A DNA stretch of 64,000 nt from Defluviimonas salinarum (GCF_026013545.1 NZ_JAPDOG010000004.1:230294-294293); one strand, 5' to 3'. Positions 42,951-53,403 are shown, counted from the first letter of the stretch. Notes: generated from the sequence alone by a model not told the origin. Numbers and translations are program-made.

Positions 42951-45494
42951 TCAGTACATTTTCTCGGAATCGCGCTGATCGGTCAGCGCGAATTGGGCCG
43001 CCGCGAGTCGCGCGACAGGAACCCGAAACGGGGAGCAGGAAACGTAGTCGAAGCCCGACCTGCGACAAAATGCGATGGAAGCGGGATTGCCGCCATGCTC
43101 TCCACAGACCGAAAGCGTCACATCTTGTCGTATTTGTCTTCCGCGCGCGCTGCCGATGAGCAAAAGTTCGCCGACGCCGTCCTCGTCGAGCACATGGAAC
43201 GGGTCCTCGGGATAGACGCCCTTCTGGACATAGTCGCTCATGAAGCGGCCGGCGTCGTCGCGCGAGAGGCCATAGGTCATCTGCGTGAGGTCGTTGGTCC
43301 CGAACGACAGAAACGCGGCGTGCTGGGCGATCTCGCCGGCACGGAGCGCGGCGCGCGGGGTCTCGACCATGACGCCGAGCCGGTAGTCGAACTCGGCCCC
43401 GGTGGCGTTGCGCACCGCCGCGGCCACGGCGTCGATCCGGGTCTTGACCAACTCCACCTCGCGCTTGGCGGAAACGAGCGGGATCATCACCTCGGGCACC
43501 ACGGCGGCGCCGCGTTTCGAGGCCTCGACCGTGGCCTCGAAGATCGCGCGGGCCTGCATCTCGTAGATTTCGGGCACCGTGACGCCGATCCGCACCCCGC
43601 GCATCCCGAGCATCGGGTTGAACTCCGACAGCGCCTCGACCCGGCGCATCACCTCCGACAGCGGCCGGTCGAGCGCCTCGGCAAGCTCGCGCATTCCCTC
43701 GCGGTCATGGGGGAGGAACTCGTGCAGCGGCGGGTCGAAGAGCCGGATGCAGACCGGAAGGCCCGCCATGATGTCGAAAAGCGCGGTGAAGTCGGCGCGC
43801 TGCATCGGCAGGAGCCGGTCGAGCGCCACCTTTCGGTCCTTCGCGGTGTCGGCGAAGATCATCTCGCGCATCACCGTGAGCCGGTCCTCGTCGAAGAACA
43901 TGTGCTCGGTGCGGCAGAGCCCGATCCCCTCGGCCTCGAACATGCGCGCGGTACGGGCGTCGTCGGGCGTGTCGGCATTGGCACGCACGCCGATGTCGCG
44001 CACGTTGTCGGCCCAGTGCAGGAGCGTGGTGAACCACTTGTCGAGCGCGGGCTCAAGCATCTCGGCCTGCCCGGCCAACACCTCGCCCGAGGTGCCGTCG
44101 ACGGTGATCACGTCGCCTTCGCGGAACACCCGCCCGCCCTTCGCGGTCAGGGTCTTGTCGCGCAGGCTGATGCTGATGTCGGACGCGCCGACGATGCAGG
44201 GAAGGCCAAGCCCGCGGGCGATGACGGCGGCGTGGCTGGTCATGCCGCCACGCTCGGTGACGATGGCGACGGCGGCATGCATGCCGCGGATGTCCTCGGG
44301 CGCGGTCTCGCGCCGGACAAGGATGCAGCGCTCGTCGCGCGCGGCCGAGGCCTGGGCGTCGGCGGCGGAAAAGACGATCCGGCCGGAGGCGCCGCCGGGA
44401 CTTGCCGCGATGCCGGTCACGATGCGGTCACGCGGCACGCGGGGATCGACCTGATAGTGCAGCAGTTCCGACAGCGCGCGCGGCTCGACCCGGAGGATCG
44501 CGTCGTCACGGCTGATGATGCCGTCATTGGCGAGCGTCACCGCGACCCGGACCGCAGCGCGCGAGGAGCGCGGCACGGTGACCGCGTCGATCACCTTCAG
44601 GGCGCCGTTTTCCAGCGCGAACTCGACCTGCATCTCCTCGCGCAGGCGCGCGCGGCAGGTGAGGCAGTGTTTCTGCAGTTCGGCGAAGACCTCGGGCGCG
44701 GCCTCCTCCAGCGAATGGCCGCGCCTGTCCTTGACGAGATAGAGCGTCTCCTCGGCCTTGCGGTTGGCCGGGTTGAGGCCGCGGAAGCGCCCGGTGATCT
44801 GCGGCGCGCCGGTCACCCCCTCGATCATCTGGATCTTTCCCCGGCCGGAGAGCGCCGGCCCCATCGCCTGCGCCATCTCCTGCACCACGAGCCCGAGGGC
44901 GGCGTCGGCCGGCGCGCCCTTGGCCTCGCGCAGGAGCCGCGCGGTCGTGCCCTCCCAGGCGCGCGCCATCGAGCGCATCACCTCGGTGAGCTGCTGGGCG
45001 CGCGATTGCGGGAACTCCTCGTCCATTTCCGCCTCGTAGGCGGCGAGTGCGGCGGCGAGCGCTGCGGCGGAGGGCTCGGCCGTGAACATGTCGGGATCGA
45101 GCCGGGCGACATGGATCGCGTAGGACTGCACGAAGCCGAGATAGATCGCGTCGGCGAATGCGGCGCCCTGCTCGCGCGTGAACTCGGCGTGTTTATCGGC
45201 GTTCATGCCGACATTGAGCACGGTTCCCGGCCCGCCCCAGGCCGGATTCGCGGGCGAGGGCCGGATCGAGACGAGCACCCCGTCGAACAGGGCGGCGAGA
45301 CGATTCACATCCGGCAACTGGCCCGCTGCGATGGCGCGGACCGTGTCGCAGGGCAGCGCCGCCGTCCGCGGCACCGGCAGGTCGAGCCGGATCAGCCGCT
45401 GCAGGCATTTCGCCCGCCAACCGTGGCGCGCGGGATCGATCCGCGCCGTCGGCGTGATCTCGATGAACTCGGCGAAATCGGTATGTTTCTGCAC
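42951..45494 (-). CDS. PPDK-like protein with a diverged nucleotide-binding domain
   Basis: A phosphoenolpyruvate-utilising protein of 847 aa. The central phospho-His domain is intact (GGMTSHAAVIARGLGLPCIVG), as is the C-terminal TIM barrel (LCRTEHMFF, MRGVRIGVTVPEIYEMQARAI, FGTNDLTQMTYGLSRDD and the acid/base Cys in CGEHGGNPASIAF). The N-terminal ATP-grasp region is not: the glycine-rich start is missing, and the usual VRSGARASMPGM-type motif reads VSIRPSPANPAWGGPGTVLNVG. It may lack ATP/Pi dikinase activity or be a PEP synthase relative with a changed phosphate donor. GTG start with AGAGGA 8 nt upstream; no better one follows. A true ppdK must exist elsewhere if this one is not active. Confidence 0.72.
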   Translation of the reverse strand: MQKHTDFAEFIEITPTARIDPARHGWRAKCLQRLIRLDLPVPRTAALPCDTVRAIAAGQLPDVNRLAALFDGVLVSIRPSPANPAWGGPGTVLNVGMNADKHAEFTREQGAAFADAIYLGFVQSYAIHVARLDPDMFTAEPSAAALAAALAAYEAEMDEEFPQSRAQQLTEVMRSMARAWEGTTARLLREAKGAPADAALGLVVQEMAQAMGPALSGRGKIQMIEGVTGAPQITGRFRGLNPANRKAEETLYLVKDRRGHSLEEAAPEVFAELQKHCLTCRARLREEMQVEFALENGALKVIDAVTVPRSSRAAVRVAVTLANDGIISRDDAILRVEPRALSELLHYQVDPRVPRDRIVTGIAASPGGASGRIVFSAADAQASAARDERCILVRRETAPEDIRGMHAAVAIVTERGGMTSHAAVIARGLGLPCIVGASDISISLRDKTLTAKGGRVFREGDVITVDGTSGEVLAGQAEMLEPALDKWFTTLLHWADNVRDIGVRANADTPDDARTARMFEAEGIGLCRTEHMFFDEDRLTVMREMIFADTAKDRKVALDRLLPMQRADFTALFDIMAGLPVCIRLFDPPLHEFLPHDREGMRELAEALDRPLSEVMRRVEALSEFNPMLGMRGVRIGVTVPEIYEMQARAIFEATVEASKRGAAVVPEVMIPLVSAKREVELVKTRIDAVAAAVRNATGAEFDYRLGVMVETPRAALRAGEIAQHAAFLSFGTNDLTQMTYGLSRDDAGRFMSDYVQKGVYPEDPFHVLDEDGVGELLLIGSARGRQIRQDVTLSVCGEHGGNPASIAFCRRSGFDYVSCSPFRVPVARLAAAQFALTDQRDSEKMY

Positions 45495-45671
45495 TGCGGC
45501 AATCCTCTGTCGGGCTGCAGGATAGCGTGCTTCTCTTTCTTGGCAAGAAAAAGCGGAAACCCCGCGCGGCTGCATCGCGCGACGGGGGAGAATCGTGCCG
45601 CCCAGAACGCCACGCGCGGCTTGCGCCCCGCCCCCGCATGCGCCATGACTGGCCCGAGACAGGAGACGATC

Positions 45672-46739
45672 ATGGCATTGCCGGTCCGGCAGCAGGCGAC
45701 ATACTGGGGCATCGCGGCGGTATTGTTCTTTGCCGCGCTATGGGGCCTTGGCAACGTGATCCTGCCCTTCGTGGTCGGTGGCGCGCTGGCCTATTTCCTC
45801 GACCCGGTCGCCGACCGGCTCGAACGGATGGGATTGAGCCGCACCGCCGCGACCTCGGTGATCTCGATCGCGGCGCTTCTGATCTTCGTTCTGCTCTCGC
45901 TGCTGATCGTGCCGATGCTGGTGCGCCAGCTTGTCGGCCTCGTGAACGCCGCGCCGACGATCTTCGCGGAGCTGCACCAGTTCCTTGCGACCCGTTTTCC
46001 GGCGCTGATGGACAATGAAAGCGCGCTGCGCGACACGCTGAACGCAATCGGCAAGACCATCCAGTCGCGCGGCGCGGAGCTGGCGCAGGGGCTCCTGACC
46101 TCGGCGCTCTCGGTGATCAACGCAATCGTCTTCATCGTCGTGGCGCCGGTCGTGGCCTTCTACCTTCTGCTCGACTGGGACAACATGGTCGCCAAGATCG
46201 ACGGCTGGCTGCCGCGCGACCACCGCGAGACGGTCCGGGCGCTCGCCCGCGACATCGACCGGGTGCTCGCGGGATTCGTGCGCGGGCAGGTCTCGGTCTG
46301 CCTCATCCTCGGCACGTTCTACTCGGTCACGCTGATGCTCGCGGGGCTCGATTTCGGACTGATCGTCGGCGCCATTGCCGGGCTCATCACATTCATTCCC
46401 TATGTCGGCGCGCTGATCGGCGGGGCGCTGGCGATCGGGCTCGCGCTCTTCCAGTTCTGGGGCGACTGGTTTTCCATCGCCATCGTCGCGGGGATCTTCG
46501 CGGCCGGCCAGTTCCTCGAAGGCAACGTCATCACGCCGCGCCTCGTCGGCAAGTCGATCGGGCTGCACCCGGTCTGGCTCCTGTTCGCGCTCTCGGCCTT
46601 CGGCACGGTCTTCGGCTTCGTCGGCATGCTGGTCGCGGTGCCGGTCGCCGCCGCGTTCGGCGTGCTGGCGCGGTTCGCAGTGTCGCAATATCTCGAAAGC
46701 CGCCTCTACAAGGGGCTCGACGGCAGGGACAAGGGGTGA
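45672..46739 (+). CDS. AI-2E family transporter (PerM-like)
   Basis: Polytopic membrane protein of 355 aa with about eight helices. The family start GNVILPFVVGGALAYFLDPVADRLERMG, the amphipathic middle region, VAFYLLLDWD and the C-terminal EGNVITPRLVGKSIGLHPV are diagnostic. Named for AI-2 export in E. coli, but most members have unknown substrates. GGAG lies 6 nt before the ATG. It starts a conserved alphaproteobacterial run perM-hdaA-ppk-ppx, with hdaA 1 nt after its stop. Confidence 0.88.
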   Translation: MALPVRQQATYWGIAAVLFFAALWGLGNVILPFVVGGALAYFLDPVADRLERMGLSRTAATSVISIAALLIFVLLSLLIVPMLVRQLVGLVNAAPTIFAELHQFLATRFPALMDNESALRDTLNAIGKTIQSRGAELAQGLLTSALSVINAIVFIVVAPVVAFYLLLDWDNMVAKIDGWLPRDHRETVRALARDIDRVLAGFVRGQVSVCLILGTFYSVTLMLAGLDFGLIVGAIAGLITFIPYVGALIGGALAIGLALFQFWGDWFSIAIVAGIFAAGQFLEGNVITPRLVGKSIGLHPVWLLFALSAFGTVFGFVGMLVAVPVAAAFGVLARFAVSQYLESRLYKGLDGRDKG

Positions 46740-46740
46740 G

Positions 46741-47418
46741 ATGGCCCGTCAGCTGACCTTCGACCTGCCTGTGCGCCCGGCACTGGGGCGCGAGGATTTC
46801 TTCGTCTCGCCCGCCAACGCGCTTGCTTTGGCCGCACTCGACGGCGCGGCGGACTGGCCGCAGGGAAAGATGCTGCTGATCGGCCCGGAGGGCGCGGGCA
46901 AGAGCCACCTCGCGCAGGTCTGGGCCGGCGCGGAATCGGCGCGCGTCGTCGCCGCGACCGAGCTCGCCGCCCTGCCCCTGCCCGACCCCGCGCCGCTCGT
47001 CGTCGAGGATGCCGACCGGATCGCCGGCGACCGCGCGGCCGAGGTGGCGCTCTTCCATCTGCACAATCACATGCTGTCGGGCCGCGCCCGGCTGCTCATC
47101 ACCGCGCGCGCCGCGCCGCGGTCCTGGGGGCTGACGTTGCCCGACCTCGCGAGCCGGATGGAGGCGACGGCAAGCGCGCAGCTTCTGCCCCCCGACGACG
47201 CGCTCCTTGCGGCGGTGCTGGTCAAGCTCTTCGCCGACCGGCAGATCGCGGTGGCGCCGGCGCTGATCCCCTGGCTGGTGCAGCGGATGGACCGGTCCTT
47301 CGCCGCCGCCCGCCGGCTCGTCGCCGAGCTCGACGCCCGCTCGCTCGCGCGCGGAGGGCCGGTCACGCGCGCGCTGGCGGCCGAGATTCTGGACTCCGCC
47401 ATCCTCGACGCGCCATGA
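46741..47418 (+). CDS. hdaA: DnaA regulatory inactivator homologue HdaA
   Basis: AAA+ protein of 225 aa related to DnaA without the DNA-binding domain. The N-terminal clamp-binding motif QLTFDLP (residues 4-10) fits Hda, which loads on the sliding clamp and stimulates ATP hydrolysis by DnaA. Walker A is GPEGAGKSH (48-56), Walker B is LVVEDADRI, and sensor I and the lid (RMDRSFAAARRLVAELDA) follow. In Caulobacter HdaA controls initiation timing; the same is expected here. Confidence 0.88.
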   Translation: MARQLTFDLPVRPALGREDFFVSPANALALAALDGAADWPQGKMLLIGPEGAGKSHLAQVWAGAESARVVAATELAALPLPDPAPLVVEDADRIAGDRAAEVALFHLHNHMLSGRARLLITARAAPRSWGLTLPDLASRMEATASAQLLPPDDALLAAVLVKLFADRQIAVAPALIPWLVQRMDRSFAAARRLVAELDARSLARGGPVTRALAAEILDSAILDAP

Positions 47419-47465
47419 TGCGGATCATTCATAGAACCGTCATATGAGCATTAGATAAGCCCGGC

Positions 47466-49631
47466 ATGACACAGGCAGATTTCCTCAAAGCCCCGTTCCC
47501 GAAACCGGCTGTCCTGCCGGAGGTGGAGATTTCCGGCCCGAAGCGGTTCTTCAACCGGGAACTGAGCTGGCTGGCCTTCAACTGGCGCGTCCTCGACGAG
47601 GCGCGCAACCCGCGCGTGCCGCTGCTCGAACGGCTGCGGTTCCTGTCGATCTCGGCCACCAACCTCGACGAGTTCTACACGGTGCGCGTCGCGGGCCTGC
47701 GCGAGCTTCGGCGCGAGGGCAATGTCCTGCACTCGGACGACGGGCTGAGCCCGGCCGCGCAGCTTGCGCTCATCAATGCCGATGCGCGGCGCCTGCTGCA
47801 GATGCAGCAATCGGTGTGGAACAAGCTGAAAAAGGAGCTGGAGGCCGAGGGGATTGCGCTTCTGACGCGCTCCAAGCTGACGAAGCGCGACGAGGCGTTC
47901 CTTGCCGACTACTTCCTGAACAAGGTCTTCCCGATCCTCTCGCCGCTGGCGATCGACCCCGCGCATCCGTTCCCGTTCATCCCGAACACCGGCTTCTACC
48001 TCGCGCTCGCGCTCGAACGGGCCACGGACAAGCGGCGACTTCAGGCGCTTCTGCCGATCCCGCAGCAGATCGAGCGGTTCGTGGCGCTGCCCGGCGGCAA
48101 GCGGTTCGTGCCGATGGAAGAGTTGTTGCTTCTGCATCTCGGTTCGCTCTTCCCTGGCTACCGCGACACTGGCCACTGCGCGTTCCGGGTGCTGCGCGAC
48201 AGCGATATCGAGGTCGAGGACGAGGCCGAGGATCTGGTTCGCGAGTTCGAGACCGCGCTGAAGCGGCGGCGGCGCGGTCAGGTGATCCGCATGAAGATCA
48301 CGGCCGGCGCGCCCGAGGATCTTCGCGACCTGATCATGGAGGAGCTCGCCGTCGCGCCCGACGAGGTCGTCGAGGTCAAGGGCATGGTCGGCATGGCCGA
48401 CCTGAAGGAGCTGGTGCTCGACAGCCGCCGTGACCTGCAATGGCCCGGCTTCACGCCGCGCGTGCCCGAGCGGGTCCAGGACCACGAGGGCAACATGTTC
48501 GCGGCGATCCGCCAGAAGGACATGCTGCTGCATCACCCCTACGAGACCTTCGACATGGTGATCCGCTTCCTCAACCAGGCGGCGGCGGATCCGAACGTGC
48601 TCGCGATCAAGCAGACGCTCTACCGCACCTCGCAGGACAGTCCGATCGTCGCGGCGCTCTGCGACGCGGCCGAGAGCGGCAAATCGGTGACCGCGCTGGT
48701 GGAGCTGAAGGCCCGTTTCGACGAGGCCGCGAACATCCGCCAGTCGCGACGGCTCGAACGCGCGGGCGCCCATGTCGTCTACGGCTTCATCAACTACAAG
48801 ACCCACGCGAAGATCTCGACCGTGGTGCGGCGCGAGGGCGAGAACCTCGTCACCTACACCCATTACGGCACCGGCAATTACCATCCGATCACGGCGCGGA
48901 TCTACACAGACCTGTCGTTCTTCACCTGCGATGCCCAGCTTGGCCGCGACGCGACCAAGGTCTTCAACTACCTGTCGGGCTACGTGCAGCCCGAGGGGCT
49001 TGAGAATATCGCGATCTCGCCGATCAGCCTGAAGCCGCGGCTGCTGGAGCTGATCGCTGCCGAGGCGGAGCATGCGCGGGCGGGCAGGCCGGCGGAAATC
49101 TGGGCCAAGATGAACTCGTTGATCGAATCCGACATGGTCGATGCGCTCTATGCCGCGAGCCGCGCCGGGGTGAAGATCAACCTCGTCGTACGCGGCATCT
49201 GCGGCGTCAGGCCGGGCATCAAGGGTCTGAGCGAGAACATCCGCGTGAAATCGATCGTCGGCCGCTTCCTCGAACACAGCCGCATCGTCTGTTTCGGCAA
49301 CGGCCACGGCCTGCCCTCGAAGAACGCGCGGGTCTTCTTTTCCTCGGCCGACTGGATGGGCCGCAACCTCAACCGCCGGGTCGAGACGCTGGTCGAGGCA
49401 ACCAATCCGACCGTGAAGGCGCAGATCGTGAGCCAGATCATGGCCGCGAACCTCGCCGACGAGGCGCAGAGCTGGGTCCTGCAACCGGACGGCCGCTATG
49501 TCCGCGACCTGCCCGAGGGGCGCGACGATCTCTTCAGCTGCCACCGGTTCTTCATGGAGAACCCCTCGCTTTCGGGCCGCGGATCGGCCGGGGCGAAGGA
49601 CGTGCCGAAGCTTGCCCATGCGGCCGACTGA
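47466..49631 (+). CDS. ppk1: Polyphosphate kinase 1
   Basis: Makes polyphosphate from ATP (721 aa, normal). The four-domain layout is visible: N domain ([20 protein letters not shown]), head domain, and C1/C2 with the phospho-His in [16 protein letters not shown] second conserved His lies in [33 protein letters not shown] is also diagnostic. The ATG is 47 nt after hdaA, and ppx follows 10 nt after the stop. Confidence 0.96.
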   Translation: MTQADFLKAPFPKPAVLPEVEISGPKRFFNRELSWLAFNWRVLDEARNPRVPLLERLRFLSISATNLDEFYTVRVAGLRELRREGNVLHSDDGLSPAAQLALINADARRLLQMQQSVWNKLKKELEAEGIALLTRSKLTKRDEAFLADYFLNKVFPILSPLAIDPAHPFPFIPNTGFYLALALERATDKRRLQALLPIPQQIERFVALPGGKRFVPMEELLLLHLGSLFPGYRDTGHCAFRVLRDSDIEVEDEAEDLVREFETALKRRRRGQVIRMKITAGAPEDLRDLIMEELAVAPDEVVEVKGMVGMADLKELVLDSRRDLQWPGFTPRVPERVQDHEGNMFAAIRQKDMLLHHPYETFDMVIRFLNQAAADPNVLAIKQTLYRTSQDSPIVAALCDAAESGKSVTALVELKARFDEAANIRQSRRLERAGAHVVYGFINYKTHAKISTVVRREGENLVTYTHYGTGNYHPITARIYTDLSFFTCDAQLGRDATKVFNYLSGYVQPEGLENIAISPISLKPRLLELIAAEAEHARAGRPAEIWAKMNSLIESDMVDALYAASRAGVKINLVVRGICGVRPGIKGLSENIRVKSIVGRFLEHSRIVCFGNGHGLPSKNARVFFSSADWMGRNLNRRVETLVEATNPTVKAQIVSQIMAANLADEAQSWVLQPDGRYVRDLPEGRDDLFSCHRFFMENPSLSGRGSAGAKDVPKLAHAAD

Positions 49632-49641
49632 GGGGAACGCG

Positions 49642-51225
49642 ATGCAGAGCCGGATCGACACCAGGAAGACCAAGGGCGGCAAGACCAAGATCCGCGGCGA
49701 GGCGCTGGCCGAGGAATGGGGGCCGTTCGGCCGCCCGCTCTTCGACGACCCCTCGGCGCGTGCGCTGGAACGCGTGGGCGTGGTCGATGTCGGGTCGAAC
49801 TCGGTCCGGATGGTGGTCTTCGACGGCGCCGCGCGGAGCCCGGCCTATTTCTACAACGAGAAGGTGATGGCGGGTCTCGGCCAGGGGCTGGCGCAGACCG
49901 GGCGGCTCAACCCGCAGGGCCGCGTGCGGGCGCTGTCCGCGCTGAAACGGTTCGCCGCGATCGCCGCGGGTATGAGCCTGCCGCCCCTCTCCTGCGTCGC
50001 CACTGCCGCGGTCCGCGAGGCCGTCGACGGGCCGGAGTTCCGCGCCGAGGTGGAGCGCGAGACCGGGCTCAGGCTCTGGGTGATCGACGGCCAGGAGGAG
50101 GCGCGGCTCTCGGCGCAGGGCGTGCTGCTCGGCTGGCCCGAGGCGGAGGGGCTGGTCTGCGACATCGGCGGCAACTCGATGGAGCTTGCCGAAGTCTCGG
50201 GCGGCAAGGTCGGCCGCCGCGTGACCTCGCCGCTCGGCCCGTTCCAGCTGCAGCAGGTGCCCGGCGGCAAGAAGGGCATGACGAAATTCATCAAGGAGAC
50301 GGTCGAGGCGCTGGCCGCCGAGCTCGGCACCGGGCACGAGCGGATCTATCTCGTCGGCGGCTCGTGGCGGGCAATCGCACGGCTCGACATGGAGCGGCGC
50401 AGCTATCCGATGACGGTGCTGCACGAATACCGGATGGGTCCGCAATCGGTCCTGCAGACGGTGAACTGGATCGCCGAGAACGATCTCACCGCGCTGCGTG
50501 CCCGCACCGGCACCTCGGCGGCGCGGATGGAGCTGGTGCCAATCGCCGCGCAGGTGCTGCGCCAGCTCGTGCTGAGCTTCCACCCCAGGGAGATCGACGT
50601 ATCCTCCTACGGGATCCGCGAGGGGCTTCTCTACGAGCAGATGCCGGAGCGTCTGAGGATGCGCGACCCCTTGATCGAGGCCTGCCGCCATGCCGAGCGG
50701 ACGATGGCGCGGATGCCAGGCTTCGGCAAGAAGCTCTACCAGTTCCTGCTGCCGCTCTACAAGAACGCGAGCTACGAGAAGCTGCGCATGGTCCGCGCCG
50801 CCTGCCTCCTGCACGACACCACATGGCGGGCGCATCCCGACTACCGCGCCGAGGTCTGCTTCGACAACGCCACCCGCGCCAATCTCGGCGGGCTGTCGCA
50901 TCAGGAACGGGTGTTCCTCGGGCTCTCGCTCCTGCATCGCTACAAGAACTCGCGCGCCGGGTCGCGGCTGGAACCGCTCTTCGCGCTTCTGAGCGAGGAG
51001 CAGATGAAGGAGGCCGAGGTGCTCGGCAAGGCGATGCGGTTCGGCGCGATGTTCGCGGTGAAGTCGCCCGAGGAGGCAGGAGAGCTGACCTGGCGGCCGA
51101 AGAAGAAGGTTCTCGGGCTGCGGCTCAACGCCCATGCCGAGCCGCTCTTCGGCGAGGTCGCACAGTCGCGCTTCGGCGCGCTTGCCGACGCGCTCGGCGC
51201 GCAGAGAGAGGTCAACGTGGTCTGA
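49642..51225 (+). CDS. ppx: Ppx/GppA family exopolyphosphatase
   Basis: Hydrolyses polyphosphate (or pppGpp in GppA) from the chain end. 527 aa. The ASKHA phosphatase core is present: VVDVGSNSVRMVVFDG, then CDIGGNSMELAEV and GGSWRAIARLD, with a C-terminal HD-like helical domain (CLLHDTTWRAHPDYRAE). A basic N-terminal leader (SRIDTRKTKGGKTKIRG) precedes the core, and the downstream half is longer than the short 310-aa type. It is coupled to ppk1, so synthesis and breakdown share a message. Substrate preference between the two is not decided. Confidence 0.9.
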   Translation: MQSRIDTRKTKGGKTKIRGEALAEEWGPFGRPLFDDPSARALERVGVVDVGSNSVRMVVFDGAARSPAYFYNEKVMAGLGQGLAQTGRLNPQGRVRALSALKRFAAIAAGMSLPPLSCVATAAVREAVDGPEFRAEVERETGLRLWVIDGQEEARLSAQGVLLGWPEAEGLVCDIGGNSMELAEVSGGKVGRRVTSPLGPFQLQQVPGGKKGMTKFIKETVEALAAELGTGHERIYLVGGSWRAIARLDMERRSYPMTVLHEYRMGPQSVLQTVNWIAENDLTALRARTGTSAARMELVPIAAQVLRQLVLSFHPREIDVSSYGIREGLLYEQMPERLRMRDPLIEACRHAERTMARMPGFGKKLYQFLLPLYKNASYEKLRMVRAACLLHDTTWRAHPDYRAEVCFDNATRANLGGLSHQERVFLGLSLLHRYKNSRAGSRLEPLFALLSEEQMKEAEVLGKAMRFGAMFAVKSPEEAGELTWRPKKKVLGLRLNAHAEPLFGEVAQSRFGALADALGAQREVNVV

Positions 51226-51241
51226 GGCTGGATCGGACCGG

Positions 51242-51604
51242 TCAGATCTCGATCTCGCCGTCAGGTTCGGGCAAAGCGCGCTCAGCGGGCGACTTGCGGC
51301 GGATGATTATGTCGCCGTTCGGCAGCATCTCGGGCGCATGGTAGTTCCGCATGTCGCCGATCATCGCGGCCAGATCACGCAAGGCCGGCTCCATCTCGGC
51401 CAGCGCGCGGCCCATCTCGTCTTGCAGGTCCTTCAGCGCCGGTTCGACCTCGCCGATCATCGAGCGCAGGATGATCCGCGCGCCCTCCTCAAGAAGGCTC
51501 AGCCCCTCCTCGGCAGATTTCTCGCCGGGTGCGCCGCCGGATTGACCCGCGGCAGGCGCGGTGGCGATCAAGAGGACGGCAAGGGCATGGGCTATGCGTC
51601 TCAT
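51242..51604 (-). CDS. Small secreted protein, unknown
   Basis: A 120-aa protein with a signal peptide (MRRIAHALAVLLIATAPAAG). The mature part is an amphipathic helical stretch (LSLLEEGARIILRSMIGEVEPALKD...), with a conserved-looking end PNGDIIIRRK and an acidic tail. I recognise it as a recurrent Rhodobacterales protein without known function. It is convergent with ppx, with 16 bp between. Confidence 0.7.
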   Translation of the reverse strand: MRRIAHALAVLLIATAPAAGQSGGAPGEKSAEEGLSLLEEGARIILRSMIGEVEPALKDLQDEMGRALAEMEPALRDLAAMIGDMRNYHAPEMLPNGDIIIRRKSPAERALPEPDGEIEI

Positions 51605-51646
51605 GCCCCCAATATAGGCGAAGCGCGCCGCGTTTCACAGGTCCGC

Positions 51647-52675
51647 TCAGAGGTCGATGTCGAGCGTGACCGGGAAATGGTCCGACGCGGTCAGGAGCGC
51701 CTCGCGCAGTTCCGGCACCCGGTAGCTGCCGGGATCGTCGAACGGGTGCCAGATCCGCCATTTCGGGCGCATCGCCTTCAGGTCAGGCGAGACCATCAGG
51801 TAGTCGAGCAGCGCCGAGAAGAAGCAGCCCTCGGAATCGAGATAAAACCGCGCGGTGGCGGGAGCCGCGGCAAGCTTCTTGCCGAAGGCGACCCGCGCAT
51901 GGGGATCGTAGAGCCGGGTCTCGTGCGGCTCGTCCCAGCCGAGCACAATCTCGACCCCGGAGCGACCGAAGAGCTTTTCGTATTCGTCAAGACCGGGGCC
52001 GTCGTTGAAATCGCCCATCACCATCAGGCTGTCGCCCGCCGCGAGATGTTCGAGCACGCGTTCGCGGAGCCAGATGCACTGGGCAAGCTGCTTGCGGCGG
52101 TTCTCGATCGCGAGCCGCTTGACCTGCGCCTCGGTCGTGGCGCCGTGCGGCGCCTTCGACTTGATGTGGACGCCGATCATCCGGAAGGCGCGGCCCGCCG
52201 GCGTCCTGGCCGCGATCTCCAGCGGCGGCTTGGAGAAGCGCACCAGATCGGGCGTCGCGTCGATGTCGAGGTCGATCCGGTAACTCGAATCGAAGCGTGG
52301 CGCGGCGCCGGAATGGGCGTGGTCGGGCTGGCCGAGGGGGTCGTGGCGCACCTTCAGCCGGTCGGGATCGTAGAGGAGCGCGATCTCCTGCTGGGTCTCG
52401 TTCTCGTAGCCGAGCAGCGCCTTGCGGGTCCTGAGCTCGTAGCGCGCCGCGAAGGCTTCGAGCATGTCCACGGTCTTGTGGCGGCGGTTGCTGTCGGGCG
52501 CCTCGATGATCATCACCGCGTCGGCGTCGAGCGCGGTGAAGACGATGCCGAGGGCGGTGAGCTGGTCGGCGCGGGTGACGTTGTGGCGCGACGACCAGCC
52601 GCCGTCCTCCAGCATCCTGCCGTCGCGGTCGAAGAGGTTGGTGAACCACTCGACGTTGTACGTTGCGATCCGCAT
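51647..52675 (-). CDS. Endonuclease/exonuclease/phosphatase (EEP) family protein
   Basis: 342 aa with the EEP catalytic residues in order: RIATYNVEWF (Asn), ADAVMIIEAPD (Glu), the His/Lys of VHIKSK, GDFNDGP and the final SDHFPVTLDIDL (His). Members include DNases, sphingomyelinases and phosphodiesterases; no signal peptide is visible, so a cytoplasmic role is likely. It is followed on the plus side by the TerB-DnaJ gene, which ends 4 nt before its start, so the two are probably co-transcribed. Confidence 0.85.
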   Translation of the reverse strand: MRIATYNVEWFTNLFDRDGRMLEDGGWSSRHNVTRADQLTALGIVFTALDADAVMIIEAPDSNRRHKTVDMLEAFAARYELRTRKALLGYENETQQEIALLYDPDRLKVRHDPLGQPDHAHSGAAPRFDSSYRIDLDIDATPDLVRFSKPPLEIAARTPAGRAFRMIGVHIKSKAPHGATTEAQVKRLAIENRRKQLAQCIWLRERVLEHLAAGDSLMVMGDFNDGPGLDEYEKLFGRSGVEIVLGWDEPHETRLYDPHARVAFGKKLAAAPATARFYLDSEGCFFSALLDYLMVSPDLKAMRPKWRIWHPFDDPGSYRVPELREALLTASDHFPVTLDIDL

Positions 52676-52679
52676 CGGC

Positions 52680-53363
52680 TCAGGCCGCCTCTCTCGCGCG
52701 GATCTCCTCCCAGGCGCGGTTGACGGCGACGAGCCGCTGTTCCGCGAGGCGGAGCGCCTCCTCGGGCAGGCCGCGGGCGAGGAGCCGGTCGGGATGGCAG
52801 TCGCGCACCGCCTGCCGGAAGGCGGCGCGGATCTCCTCCATCGGCGCGTCATGGCCGACGCCGAGCGTGTCGTAGGGATCCGGCGGCGCCTCGGGCACAT
52901 GACGCGCGAGGATCGAGCGGAAGCAGCGGTCGCCGACGCCGAAGATCCGCGCCACCTCGCGGAGGAACGCGTCCTCGTGCGGGTGGTAGTCGCCATCCGC
53001 GACCGCGATGTGGAAGAGCCCCTCCATGAGGTCGACGAGCACCGGGTCGCCGGCGCCGAACATGCCGGCGATCTTGGCCGCGTACTGGTCGAAACCGGCG
53101 ACGTCCTGGCGGGCGAGGTTGAAGACCCGCGCCGCGTTCGCCTCCTCGGCGCGCGGGATGGTGAAGACCTCGCGGAAGGCCGCGACCTCGTCGCGGGTGA
53201 CCTGGCCGTCGGCCTTGGCCATCTTGGCGCCGAGCGCGATCACCGCGATGGTGAAGCCGACCGAGCGTTCCGGCGGCGATTTCAGCCGGTCGAAGACGGT
53301 CGACAGCGCCTCGCCCTTCGCGAGGGCGGCCAGAGCGTCGGAGATGCGGGTCCAGATCGACAT
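52680..53363 (-). CDS. TerB-DnaJ domain protein (DjlA-like)
   Basis: Co-chaperone of 227 aa. Residues about 30-145 form a TerB domain (VIALGAKMAKADGQVTRDEVAAF, then LFHIAVADGDYHPHEDAFL), and about 160-225 a J domain with the essential HPD in RDCHPDRL. This pairing resembles the cytoplasmic part of DjlA, without its membrane anchor. It should stimulate DnaK ATPase for a special client. It precedes the EEP gene on the same strand. Confidence 0.88.
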   Translation of the reverse strand: MSIWTRISDALAALAKGEALSTVFDRLKSPPERSVGFTIAVIALGAKMAKADGQVTRDEVAAFREVFTIPRAEEANAARVFNLARQDVAGFDQYAAKIAGMFGAGDPVLVDLMEGLFHIAVADGDYHPHEDAFLREVARIFGVGDRCFRSILARHVPEAPPDPYDTLGVGHDAPMEEIRAAFRQAVRDCHPDRLLARGLPEEALRLAEQRLVAVNRAWEEIRAREAA

Positions 53364-53403
53364 GAGGTGAGCTTATCCCGGCGGCGGGCAAAATGTCAGT
53401 GCG

